NCBI RefSeq assembly: GCF_020535545.1
Contig: NZ_CP084753.1
Span: 1 to 64,000 of the forward strand
Direction: 5' to 3'
DNA: 64,000 bases
Source: Roseateles sp. XES5
Lineage (GTDB): Bacteria > Pseudomonadota > Alphaproteobacteria > Rhizobiales > Rhizobiaceae
Part shown: in pieces, positions 43,086 to 51,177 of the stretch
Layout of the letters: every line of letters starts with the position of its first letter
Position numbering within the stretch: position 1 is the stretch's first letter
Made by a program: the position numbers and the translations under genes
The notes under the pieces: generated by a model
The model's input: only the letters and a program-made list of their open reading frames with translations
Told to the model about the DNA's origin: nothing
The model's database searches: none

Positions 43086-43835
43086 TCAAAGCACGCCGGC
43101 TTCGGTCTTGAGCTTTTCGACCAGCTCGGCGACCGTCTTGACCTTGACGCCGGCCTTGCGGCCCGACGGCTCCTCGGTCTTCAGCACCTTCAGGCGCGCG
43201 GCGGTATCGACGCCGAAATCGGCCGGCACCTTCTTGTCGAGCGGCTTCTTCTTCGCCTTCATGATGTTCGGCAGCGACGCATAGCGCGGCTCGTTGAGGC
43301 GAAGGTCCGTCGTCACGACCGCCGGAAGCTTCACCGCGATGGTCTGCAGACCGCCGTCGACTTCGCGCGTCACCTCGGCCGAACCGGAACCGATCTCGAC
43401 CTTCGAGGCGAACGTCGCCTGCGGCCAGCCGAGCAGGGCCGACAGCATCTGGCCGGTCTGGTTCGAATCGTCGTCGATCGCCTGCTTGCCGACGATGACG
43501 AGGCCCGGCTGTTCGGCTTCCGCCACACCCTTGAGGATCTTGGCGACGGCGAGCGGCTCGACGGCATCGTCCGTCTCGACCAGAACGGCGCGGTCGGCGC
43601 CCATGGCGAGCGCCGTGCGCAGCGTCTCTTCGGCCTTCGCAGGACCGATCGACACCACGACCACTTCCTCCGCCTTGCCCGCTTCCTTCAGACGCAGCGC
43701 CTCTTCCACGGAGATTTCGTCGAACGGGTTCATCGACATCTTCACGTTCGCAAGCTCGACACCCGAGCCATCCGCCTTCACACGGATCTTCACGTTGTAG
43801 TCGACGACACGCTTGACTGGGACCAAGATCTTCAT
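43086..43835 (-). CDS. etfB: Electron transfer flavoprotein beta subunit
   Basis: A 249-residue subunit starting [20 protein letters not shown], with [18 protein letters not shown] and the AMP-binding [19 protein letters not shown] stretch ([14 protein letters not shown]) and the recognition-loop region ending in KAKKKPLDK. The ATG at 43835 is set by family conservation; the open frame upstream overlaps the neighbouring gene. It lies 19 bases after the epimerase gene in operon A. Confidence 0.96.
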   Translation of the reverse strand: MKILVPVKRVVDYNVKIRVKADGSGVELANVKMSMNPFDEISVEEALRLKEAGKAEEVVVVSIGPAKAEETLRTALAMGADRAVLVETDDAVEPLAVAKILKGVAEAEQPGLVIVGKQAIDDDSNQTGQMLSALLGWPQATFASKVEIGSGSAEVTREVDGGLQTIAVKLPAVVTTDLRLNEPRYASLPNIMKAKKKPLDKKVPADFGVDTAARLKVLKTEEPSGRKAGVKVKTVAELVEKLKTEAGVL

Positions 43836-43854
43836 CGGGAAACTCCAGAATACG

Positions 43855-44718
43855 TCAGCAAAGAGTCCGGAAACGCTCGACCATGACATCGAGCACGTCG
43901 CCGGGATCACGCTTCCACCAATTGTTCGCGGAAAAGATCTCGACCTCGCAGGGACCGGCATAACCCGCGCCTTCCACGCTCGCGCGGATCGCCTTGAGAT
44001 CGGCAACCCCGTCGCCCATCATGCCGCGATCCAGCAGGACGTCCTGCGTGTCGGCAAGCCAATCGCAGAGGTGATAGCCGAAAATCCGGTCCTTGCCGGC
44101 ACGCTGCAATTGAGCGTCCAAACCGCTGTCCCACCAGACATGATAGACATCGACAGCAAGGCCGAGGTTCGGCATGTCGACCATTTCGCAGATATCGACG
44201 GCATCCCGCACCGTGGTGAGACAGGAGCGATTGCCGGCATAGACGGGATTGAGGGGCTCGAGCGCCAGCTTGACACAGCGCTCGGCCGCATAGGGTACAA
44301 GGTCGGCGACGCGGTCGGCCAGGATCCCAAGGCTCTCGACCGTCCCCCTGGTGCCGGGATGCACGCCGCCCACGACGATCGTCAGAACGGCGGCGCCAAG
44401 ACCCGCCGCCATGTCGATGGAGGCCTTCGCCTCATCGAGAACCGCAGCCCGATCGAGTGCATCCGCGCCAACGAGAAACGGCGTCCGGCAAAGCCCGGCG
44501 ACGGCAAGGCCGGCCGCGCGGGCACGGTCGCCAATCTCCACCGCCCGAAGGCCGATCTCCCGGCGCCAGAAGACGATCGAGCCGAAGCCGCGTGCCGCGC
44601 AGGCATCGATGACACGCTCCGGCTCCCAACCAGCACCACGGCCCTCGAGATTATGGCCGAGGCTGGCGGTGTTGAGCGCCAGCGCCGAATGGTCCCTGGA
44701 AAAATCGCGCATCGTCAT
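43855..44718 (-). CDS. Sugar phosphate isomerase/epimerase-like TIM-barrel protein
   Basis: A 287-residue AP-endonuclease-2 type TIM barrel of the xylose isomerase-like superfamily (relatives include IolE, IolI, tagatose epimerase and Hyi). Metal-site residues are visible in [28 protein letters not shown] and CEVEIFS. Reaction likely an isomerisation, epimerisation or dehydration of a sugar-like acid. Its start overlaps the DUF993 stop (ATGA), and the two genes are inseparable here, suggesting consecutive steps. Confidence 0.88.
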   Translation of the reverse strand: MTMRDFSRDHSALALNTASLGHNLEGRGAGWEPERVIDACAARGFGSIVFWRREIGLRAVEIGDRARAAGLAVAGLCRTPFLVGADALDRAAVLDEAKASIDMAAGLGAAVLTIVVGGVHPGTRGTVESLGILADRVADLVPYAAERCVKLALEPLNPVYAGNRSCLTTVRDAVDICEMVDMPNLGLAVDVYHVWWDSGLDAQLQRAGKDRIFGYHLCDWLADTQDVLLDRGMMGDGVADLKAIRASVEGAGYAGPCEVEIFSANNWWKRDPGDVLDVMVERFRTLC

Positions 44719-45863
44719 GCGCCATGGACGGCGAGCAGCGTCTTCATGCGCGTGACGGCAAGTTCGGGGTCGCGCAACAGCCCGCATTGATCGGCAAGGC
44801 GGAAGACCTCGACGAAGTAGGGCAGCGGCCGCATGGCCTGCGCGCCGTTCAGCATGACGAAATGATCCTGGAAGCCATTCAGCCAGGCAAGGAAGACGAC
44901 GCCTGTCTTGTAATACTGCGTGGGCGCGCGGAAGATCAGGCGGGCAAGCGGCACGGTTGGATCGAGCGCTGCGCGGAAGGCTGCTTTATCGCCGTCCCCC
45001 AGCCGCCCGACCGCATAGGCCGCGGCAGGGGCGAGCGGATCGAAGATACCGAGCAGAGCATGCGAAAATCCCGCATCGTCGCCTTCGATGAGTTCGGGAT
45101 AGTTGAAATCGTCGCCGGTATACATTTTCACGCCGGCCGGAAGCCGGCGGCGCATGACGACCTCCTTCTCCTTGTCGAGCAGGGAAATCTTGATGCCATC
45201 GACCTTGGCCGCGTTCGCGTCGATGACCGCGAGCGCCGTCTGCATCGCGGGCTCAAAAGCCGTATCGCCCCAGTAATTGGCGAGCTGCGGGTCGAACATG
45301 TCGCCAAGCCAGTGCAGGATCACCGGTTCGTCACAGGCGGCAAGCACATCGGAATAGACCTTGAGATAGTCTTCCGGCCCCTTTGCAACGCGCACCAGCG
45401 CGCGCGAGGCCATGAGGATCAGGCGGCCACCGAGCTTCTGGATGGCCTCGGCCTGTTCCAGATAGGCGCGGCGCACATCATCGAGGCTTTTCACCGCCGT
45501 GGGGTCGAGATGATCCGTGCCGCAGCCATTGGCGACGAGGGCATCCGGAAGCTCCTCGCGCGTGCGGCGGATCAACTCCAGCGCACCGGGCCAGTCGAGC
45601 CCCATGCCGCGCTGGGCGGTATCCATCGCCTCGGCAATGCCGAGGCCAAGACCGGCGAGGTAGCGACGAAACTCCATCGTCTTCGCCCAGTCCACCGTCG
45701 CCCGGCCCGATGGGTCGTTTGCGGTGAAGGGATCGGCGACGACATGGGCGGCGGAGTAGACGACACGCGCCGGGTCTTTGCCGAGCGTCGCGGCCGCGAT
45801 CGGCGTTCCGGTCAGGACATAGTCGGTGCGGCGGCCGGTGGTATCGGGAAGAGCGATTTTCAT
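44715..45863 (-). CDS. DUF993 family protein
   Basis: A 382-residue soluble protein matching DUF993, a TIM-barrel family distantly related to dihydrodipicolinate synthase: EAMDTAQRGMGLDW, GCGTDHLDP, VILHWLGDMFDP and KISLLDKEKE. If it is an aldolase-type enzyme, one of the lysines (for example in DGIKISLLDK) may form the Schiff base. The function is unknown. It is coupled to the TIM-barrel epimerase and follows the SDR gene by 11 bases. Confidence 0.85.
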   Translation of the reverse strand: MKIALPDTTGRRTDYVLTGTPIAAATLGKDPARVVYSAAHVVADPFTANDPSGRATVDWAKTMEFRRYLAGLGLGIAEAMDTAQRGMGLDWPGALELIRRTREELPDALVANGCGTDHLDPTAVKSLDDVRRAYLEQAEAIQKLGGRLILMASRALVRVAKGPEDYLKVYSDVLAACDEPVILHWLGDMFDPQLANYWGDTAFEPAMQTALAVIDANAAKVDGIKISLLDKEKEVVMRRRLPAGVKMYTGDDFNYPELIEGDDAGFSHALLGIFDPLAPAAAYAVGRLGDGDKAAFRAALDPTVPLARLIFRAPTQYYKTGVVFLAWLNGFQDHFVMLNGAQAMRPLPYFVEVFRLADQCGLLRDPELAVTRMKTLLAVHGA

Positions 45864-45874
45864 GGTGAAGGACC

Positions 45875-46654
45875 TCAGAAGCGCGGAACGAGCATGCCGG
45901 CATCGGCCGGGATCGACAGGCCGGTCGTGTAGGGAAGCCGCCCGGTCGCAAGCGATGCGATCAGCGTGCCGACTTCGGCGGGCTCCCCGACGCGCGGGAA
46001 GAGCGTGAGCCCTTGGGCGGCCCGCTCGCGGTAGGCCTCGATGACGGGAGCCGTCATTTCGGTGGCGATCAGGCCGGGCTGGACATCATAAACGGCGATG
46101 TTTTCCCGCCCGAGCCGAACCGCAAGCGTCTTTGACACCATCGAGGCGGCAGCCTTCGAGGCGCAATATTCCGAGCGCTGTTCTGCCACCGCAACGGCGT
46201 TCGATGAGGTGACATTGACGATCGAATGGAAGTGGGAGGAGCGAGGGCGCGCAAGCGCGCGACGCGCGAAGGCCTGGCTCAGGAAGAACAGGGCTTTCGT
46301 GTTGACGGAAAAGCAGCGGTCCCAACTCGCCTCCGAGACCTCCAGCATGTCACCACGGCTGAGCACGCCGACGCCGGCATTGTTGACCAGCGTGGTGAGC
46401 GGTCCGAGTTCCCGCTCGACGGCATCGAGCGCCGCATCATGGCCGCCGATCGCGGCAACGTCGAATGCGGCAGCGGCGACCGGAACGCCATGGGCAGCGA
46501 TGCGCGCGACGGCGGCGGCAAGCTCGGCGTCTTCGGCCGGTCCGTTGACGGCAATCGCAAAACCCTCGCGCGCCAGGGCTTCGGCAACGGCAAGACCGAT
46601 GCCACGGGAAGAGCCGGTGACAAGCGCGACCGGCCGAGCAACCGCCGCACTCAT
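45875..46654 (-). CDS. Short-chain dehydrogenase/reductase
   Basis: A 259-residue SDR: cofactor motif TGSSRGIGLAVAEAL, NNAGVG, and catalytic Ser/Tyr/Lys in VNVTSSNAVAVAEQRSEYCASK. It resembles 3-oxoacyl reductases. In this operon it could be the 3-hydroxyacyl-CoA dehydrogenase step or oxidise a polyol. The ATG overlaps the stop of the acyl-CoA dehydrogenase (ATGA). Confidence 0.92.
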   Translation of the reverse strand: MSAAVARPVALVTGSSRGIGLAVAEALAREGFAIAVNGPAEDAELAAAVARIAAHGVPVAAAAFDVAAIGGHDAALDAVERELGPLTTLVNNAGVGVLSRGDMLEVSEASWDRCFSVNTKALFFLSQAFARRALARPRSSHFHSIVNVTSSNAVAVAEQRSEYCASKAAASMVSKTLAVRLGRENIAVYDVQPGLIATEMTAPVIEAYRERAAQGLTLFPRVGEPAEVGTLIASLATGRLPYTTGLSIPADAGMLVPRF

Positions 46655-47793
46655 GCCCTTGCTCCCTTCTTCAGGAGTTCGCGCGCAATGATCATGCGCT
46701 GGATCTGGTTCGTGCCTTCATAGATCTGCGTGATCTTCGCATCGCGGTAGAGGCGCTCCACCTCGAAACCGCGGATATATCCCGAGCCGCCGAAGACCTG
46801 CACGGCATCGGCGGTGCGCTGCACGGCCATGTCGCCGGCAAAACATTTTGCGATGGAGCAGGCTTTCGTTGCATCCGCGCCGGTGTCGATCTTCGACGCA
46901 GCGGAATGGACGAGCAGGCGCGCGGCCTCGATATCCTTCGCCATGTCGGCGAGCAGCCACTGCACACCCTGGAAATCGGAAATCGCCTTGCCGAATTGCT
47001 TGCGCGTCCCGGCATAGTCGAGCGCGGCCTCCAGGCCGGCCTGTGCGATGCCGACGGCGAGCGAGGCGATACCGACGCGCCCCTTGTCGAGCACGGACAT
47101 CATCATGTGGAAGCCGCGGCCTTCCGTGCCGAGCAGGGCGTCGACCGGCAGGCGCACGTCGGAGAAATTCAGCGCACCGACCTGGCTGGCGCGCTGTCCC
47201 ATCTTGTGTTCCTTCGGCCCTCTTTCGACACCGTCGGCATGCAGGTCGACGATGAAGATCGACATGCCGCGGTTGCCGGCCTCCTTGTCCGTACGGGCAA
47301 GGACGAAACCGTAGTCGGCCACCGGAGCATTGTGGATCCAGATCTTGCCGCCGTTCAGCCGCCAGCCGTTCCCGTCCCGCTCCGCCGTGGTGCGAATGCC
47401 GGAAACATCGGTGCCCGCTTCCGGCTCGGTAATGCAATAGGCGACCTTGGCCCGCATGCCGAGAATTTCCGGCAGCAGCGCCTGCTGGCTTTCCGTGCCG
47501 TGGCGCACCAGCAGCGTCGAGATGAGTTCGACGAGACCGCACTGGTCGGCGACCGATGCATAGCCGCGGCTCAGCTCTTCCATGACGAGTGCATAGGTGA
47601 GCGTATCGAAGCCCGGGCCGCCGAGAGCTTCCGGCACGCCGATACCGAAAAGCCCAAGCTTGGCCATCTCTTCGTAGAGGTCCGCGGGGAAGCGCTCCTC
47701 CCGGTCGAGCTCCTCGGCCAGGGGGCGGATCGTTTCGTCTGCAAAGGCGCGCGTCATCTCGCGCACCTGCTCCTGCGTTTCGGTGAGATACAT
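46651..47793 (-). CDS. Acyl-CoA dehydrogenase
   Basis: A 380-residue FAD enzyme with the normal three-domain architecture: YCITEPEAGTDVSGIRT in the middle domain, RKQFGKAISDFQGVQWLLADM, FGGSGYIRGFEVERLYRDAK, and the catalytic Glu in QIYEGTNQIQRM. It would make the 2,3-double bond of an acyl-CoA and hand electrons to the co-encoded ETF. It is the first gene of operon A, 20 bases downstream of a palindromic operator that overlaps its predicted promoter. GAGG precedes the ATG at 47793. Confidence 0.95.
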   Translation of the reverse strand: MYLTETQEQVREMTRAFADETIRPLAEELDREERFPADLYEEMAKLGLFGIGVPEALGGPGFDTLTYALVMEELSRGYASVADQCGLVELISTLLVRHGTESQQALLPEILGMRAKVAYCITEPEAGTDVSGIRTTAERDGNGWRLNGGKIWIHNAPVADYGFVLARTDKEAGNRGMSIFIVDLHADGVERGPKEHKMGQRASQVGALNFSDVRLPVDALLGTEGRGFHMMMSVLDKGRVGIASLAVGIAQAGLEAALDYAGTRKQFGKAISDFQGVQWLLADMAKDIEAARLLVHSAASKIDTGADATKACSIAKCFAGDMAVQRTADAVQVFGGSGYIRGFEVERLYRDAKITQIYEGTNQIQRMIIARELLKKGARA

Positions 47794-47812
47794 CTGCCTC
47801 GTCTCGCAACTA

Positions 47813-47855
47813 GTAACTATCTGGTTACATACATTCGCCTGCCGGTGAACGTCAA
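47813..47855 (-). promoter_or_regulatory. Operon A promoter with TetR-type operator (site A)
   Basis: The operator GTAACTATCTGGTTAC (47813-47828) is an imperfect 16-bp palindrome. On the minus strand a -35 TTGACG (47855-47850), an 18-base spacer and a -10 TATGTA (47831-47826) overlap its edge, so binding would block transcription of the acyl-CoA dehydrogenase operon. It shares its consensus with sites at 47920, 52776 and 62647. Confidence 0.7.
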
Positions 47856-47889
47856 GACGGAAAAATGCACAAGGCCCGAATGTAGCTGC

Positions 47890-47935
47890 TTGCACAGCCG
47901 CTTGGCCGCGTGCATATTATTCACTATTCAGTTAC
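47890..47935 (+). promoter_or_regulatory. Aldo-keto reductase promoter with TetR-type operator (site B)
   Basis: -35 TTGCAC (47890-47895), 19-base spacer, -10 TATTAT (47915-47920), followed without gap by the half-conserved operator TTCACTATTCAGTTAC (47920-47935). The right half CAGTTAC and centre match the palindrome of the other sites. The start codon is 15 bases further down. Confidence 0.6.
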
Positions 47936-47949
47936 TTGAGGAGGAAAAC

Positions 47950-48966
47950 ATGCACCCGGGAGAAAAGCGAAAATTTGGCCGAACGGACCTCGAAGTCACC
48001 GCCTTCGGCTTCGGCACCGCGCCGCTCGGCAACATTTTCCGCGAGATCGACGAGGAGACGTCTCAGGAAATGTTCGTGCGCGCCTGGGAAGCCGGCGTGC
48101 GCTTCTTCGACACCGCCCCGATGTATGGTCATGGCCTTGCCGAACTGCGGACGGGGCACGCGCTGCGCTGGAAGAACCGGGACGATTTCGTGCTCGCCTC
48201 AAAGGTCGGACGTCTTCTTCGCCCGGCCCGGCGCGACACGATCAACTTCGCGCCCTGGACGAATGCCGCGCCCTTCACCATGCATTTCGACTATAGCTAC
48301 GACGGCACCATGCGCGCCTTCGAGGACAGCCTGCAACGGCTGGGACTGGAACGGATGGACATGTGCTTCATCCACGATATCGACGTCTTCACGCGCGGGA
48401 GCGAGCAGCCGGAGGTCTTCGAGCAGGCGATGGACGGCGCCTGGCGGGCGCTGGAACGGCTGCGCTCGGAAAAGGTCGTGAAAGCGATCGGTGTCGGCGT
48501 CAACGAATGGCAGGTCTGCCACGAAGCGCTTGTGCGCCACGATTTCGACTGCTTCCTGCTGGCCGGCCGCTATACCCTGCTCGAACAGGACGCGCTGGAT
48601 GCCTTCCTGCCCCTGTGCGAAGCGCGCGGTGCGGCGGTCGTCGTCGGCGGTGGCTTCAATTCGGGGATCCTGGCCACCGGCGCGAAGGACGGCGCGAAAT
48701 ACAATTATGCGCCCGCGCCGCGCGAGATCATGGAGAAGGTCGCGAAGATCGAGGCCGTGTGCGCGGAACATGGCGTGCCGCTGGCCGCCGCCGCCCTCCA
48801 ATTCGTCGTCGCCCATCCCGCCGTCCCGTCCTTCATGGCGGGCACGCGCACGATCGAACAGCTGGAGCAGAATCTGGCCTGGTTCTCCCATGCGATCCCG
48901 GCCGATTTCTGGGCGGACCTGAAGAAGAAGGGGCTCTTGCGCGAGGATGCGCCCGTTCCGGCGTGA
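47950..48966 (+). CDS. Aldo-keto reductase (aldose dehydrogenase-like)
   Basis: A 338-residue AKR with the catalytic Asp (FFDTAPMYGHG), Tyr (same motif), Lys (LASKVGRLLRP) and His (CFIHDIDVF). It resembles D-threo-aldose 1-dehydrogenase and L-fucose dehydrogenase members, which oxidise free sugars to lactones, and also pyridoxal 4-dehydrogenase. GAGGAGG lies 6 bases before the ATG. It is monocistronic, divergent from operon A, and preceded by an operator of the cluster. A hairpin and then a RIME repeat follow. Confidence 0.92.
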   Translation: MHPGEKRKFGRTDLEVTAFGFGTAPLGNIFREIDEETSQEMFVRAWEAGVRFFDTAPMYGHGLAELRTGHALRWKNRDDFVLASKVGRLLRPARRDTINFAPWTNAAPFTMHFDYSYDGTMRAFEDSLQRLGLERMDMCFIHDIDVFTRGSEQPEVFEQAMDGAWRALERLRSEKVVKAIGVGVNEWQVCHEALVRHDFDCFLLAGRYTLLEQDALDAFLPLCEARGAAVVVGGGFNSGILATGAKDGAKYNYAPAPREIMEKVAKIEAVCAEHGVPLAAAALQFVVAHPAVPSFMAGTRTIEQLEQNLAWFSHAIPADFWADLKKKGLLREDAPVPA

Positions 48967-48975
48967 ACGTGCGCC

Positions 48976-49003
48976 AGCCCGCGTTGCGATGGCAGCGCGG
49001 GCT
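48976..49003 (+). terminator. Hairpin after the aldo-keto reductase gene
   Basis: Arms AGCCCGCG (48976-48983) and CGCGGGCT (48996-49003) with a 12-base loop, directly before the RIME repeat. No T-run follows, so termination is uncertain. Confidence 0.45.
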
Positions 49004-49004
49004 T

Positions 49005-49109
49005 CTAGAGTTTGTCGGGGAAAAGTGGGAACCGGTTTTCCCGAAAAGACAAACGAAAACAAAAGAACTTAGAGCATGCCTGGTTCAATCTGAACCTGAC
49101 ATGCCCTAG
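49005..49109. repeat. RIME-type palindromic repeat, copy 4
   Basis: A 105-bp copy in the same orientation as copy 1, with ends CTAGAGTTTGTC and GACATGCCCTAG and both internal palindromes. Its right end supplies the TAG of the glycerate kinase gene; the plus-strand gene on the left ends before it. Confidence 0.9.
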
Positions 49110-50377
49110 CGGATGAGGATTGCCCTGAAGTCGTTGACATTGGTGCCCGTGGGCCCGGGTACGAACAGATCATCCAGACGATGGAACGCCGTCCAGGCGT
49201 CGTTGCCGGCAAGCAGCGCGGCGGGATCCGCGCCCGATGCGCGCAGACGTTTCATGCTGGCACCGTCGGCAAAGGCGCCGGCATTGTCCTGCGAACCGTC
49301 GACACCATCCGTATCGGCAGCGAGCGCCGCGAAGGAAACACCCTCGCCCGCCAGCGCCAGAGACAGCAGAAATTCCGTATTGCGCCCGCCCTTGCCGCGC
49401 CCCTTGATCGTCACCGTCGTTTCGCCACCCGAGAGGATGACGACCGGGCGCGGAAACGGGCGGCCGCGGCTGGCGACTTCACGGGTAATGGCTGCGTGGA
49501 CGCGCGCGACATCGCGCGCCTCGCCCTCGATGCTGTCCGACAGGATAACGGCAGGCACGCCGAGGGTTTCCGCACGTTGCGCCGCCATCTCCAAGGAGAG
49601 ACGGGCCGAAGCGATGACATGGACTTCATGATCGGCGAAGACGGGATCGTCCGGCGACGGCGGCTCTCCCTCACGCCCGGCGAGCCAGGCCTCAATCCGC
49701 TGCGGCAGCTTGATGCCCCAGGTCTTGACCAGCGCACGCGCCTCATCACGATCGCTCGCATCCGGCACCGTCGGCCCGCTGGCAACCTGTGCCGGGTCGT
49801 CGCCCGGCACATCGGAGACAACCAGCGTTACGACCTTGGCGGGATGGCAGGCGGCGGCAAGCCGGCCGCCCTTGATGGCGGAAACCTGTTTGCGAATGGC
49901 ATTCATGACGGAAATCGGCGCCCCGCTTGCAAGGAGCGCGCCGTTCAACGCGGCCTCATCCTCCAGCGTCAGATCGCCTGGCGGGGCCGGCAGCAGCGCG
50001 GAACCGCCACCACATATCAGCGCGACGACGAGATCGTCCTTCCCAAGCCCCTCGACCGCGTCAAACAGCGCTCGCGAGGCCGCAATCCCCGCAGCGTCGG
50101 GCACCGGATGTGCCGCCTCGAGCACACGGATATGTCGACAGGGTGTGGCGTAGCCGTAGCGTGTCACGACAACGCCTTCGAGCGGGCCATCCCACAGGCG
50201 TTCGAACGCCGCGGCAAGCTGCGCGGCACCTTTGCCGGCGCCGATCACGACCGTCCGGCCCTTGGGTCGGGCCGGCAGATGGGCGCGCACGGCTTTTTCC
50301 GGATCCGCCGCCTCGACCGCGGCGCGAAAGAGCTCGGCGAGAAAGTCTTTGTCTTCGGGCTTCATTGGGACTGCCAT
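49106..50377 (-). CDS. Glycerate 2-kinase (DUF4147/MOFRL family)
   Basis: A 423-residue kinase of the GckA/TtuD family, often mislabelled hydroxypyruvate reductase. N-terminal DUF4147 domain with VVIGAGKGAAQLAAAFE and LICGGGSALLPAP; C-terminal MOFRL domain with LSGGETTVTIKGRGKGGRN and DTDGVDGSQDNAGA. It phosphorylates glycerate to 2-phosphoglycerate, feeding a C3 end product of the pathway into glycolysis. It is last in operon B, 26 bases after enoyl-CoA hydratase. Its stop is within a RIME repeat. Confidence 0.92.
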   Translation of the reverse strand: MAVPMKPEDKDFLAELFRAAVEAADPEKAVRAHLPARPKGRTVVIGAGKGAAQLAAAFERLWDGPLEGVVVTRYGYATPCRHIRVLEAAHPVPDAAGIAASRALFDAVEGLGKDDLVVALICGGGSALLPAPPGDLTLEDEAALNGALLASGAPISVMNAIRKQVSAIKGGRLAAACHPAKVVTLVVSDVPGDDPAQVASGPTVPDASDRDEARALVKTWGIKLPQRIEAWLAGREGEPPSPDDPVFADHEVHVIASARLSLEMAAQRAETLGVPAVILSDSIEGEARDVARVHAAITREVASRGRPFPRPVVILSGGETTVTIKGRGKGGRNTEFLLSLALAGEGVSFAALAADTDGVDGSQDNAGAFADGASMKRLRASGADPAALLAGNDAWTAFHRLDDLFVPGPTGTNVNDFRAILIR

Positions 50378-50403
50378 GATTTCGGGTGTCGGATCGCCGG
50401 GCG

Positions 50404-51177
50404 CTACCTGTCGAAACGGGGCGTCCGCTTCTGGCGGTAGGCGGCAAGTCCTTCCGCCAGATCACCGGATGCCGCCGCCACAGCACCGGCAAGAGCCTCC
50501 ACGACGCGTTCGCTTTCCTCGCCTTCGGCAGCGTTGATCAGCATCTTCGTCAACTCAGTCGCCCGCGGAGAACGCTTCAGCACGCGCGCCGCGGCCATTT
50601 CGGCCGCCGCGCTCCCCTCGCCGGTCGCCACGACCTGATCGACAAGACCGGCCGCGAGCGCTTCCTGCGCCGCATAGACCTCACCGAAAAGCGCCATGCG
50701 GCGAACGAGCCCTGCCCCGAAGCGGCGCGCGGCACGCTGCGTGCCGGACCAGCCGGGAATGATGCCGAGGCCCGGCTCCGGCTGGCCGATCTTCACATGC
50801 GCTTCCGCGATGCGCAGGTCCGCACAGGCGGCAAGCTCCAGCCCACCGCCGAGCGCGTGACCGTTCAGCACCGCGATCAGGGGAACCGCCAGGCGCGCCA
50901 TTGCGTCGAATGCGTCATGTCCATCGCGCAGCCAGCGGCGCGAGAACGTGTCCGCATCGAGACTGCTCCAGGCGTCGATATCGCCGCCCGCACAGAAGGA
51001 CTTTCCACCCTCTCCCGTGAGGATGGCGACCCGGGCATCCGAGCGTTCGATGGTCCGGCATGCCTTTCGCAACGCGTCGATCATATCCTCATCGATCGCG
51101 TTCAGCTTTTCCGGACGACGCAGGGTGATCCGCGCGACATGGTTTTCGATGGAAAGGCCAATGCGCGGATCGCTCAC
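50404..51177 (-). CDS. Enoyl-CoA hydratase/isomerase family protein
   Basis: A 257-residue crotonase-fold enzyme. Oxyanion-hole segments GGKSFCAGGDIDAW and LGGGLELAACADLRIAE are present, with both glutamates of true hydratases (GGGLE and GQPEPGLG), so hydration of an enoyl-CoA is plausible. The start overlaps the CoA-transferase stop (ATGA). Confidence 0.93.
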   Translation of the reverse strand: MSDPRIGLSIENHVARITLRRPEKLNAIDEDMIDALRKACRTIERSDARVAILTGEGGKSFCAGGDIDAWSSLDADTFSRRWLRDGHDAFDAMARLAVPLIAVLNGHALGGGLELAACADLRIAEAHVKIGQPEPGLGIIPGWSGTQRAARRFGAGLVRRMALFGEVYAAQEALAAGLVDQVVATGEGSAAAEMAAARVLKRSPRATELTKMLINAAEGEESERVVEALAGAVAAASGDLAEGLAAYRQKRTPRFDR

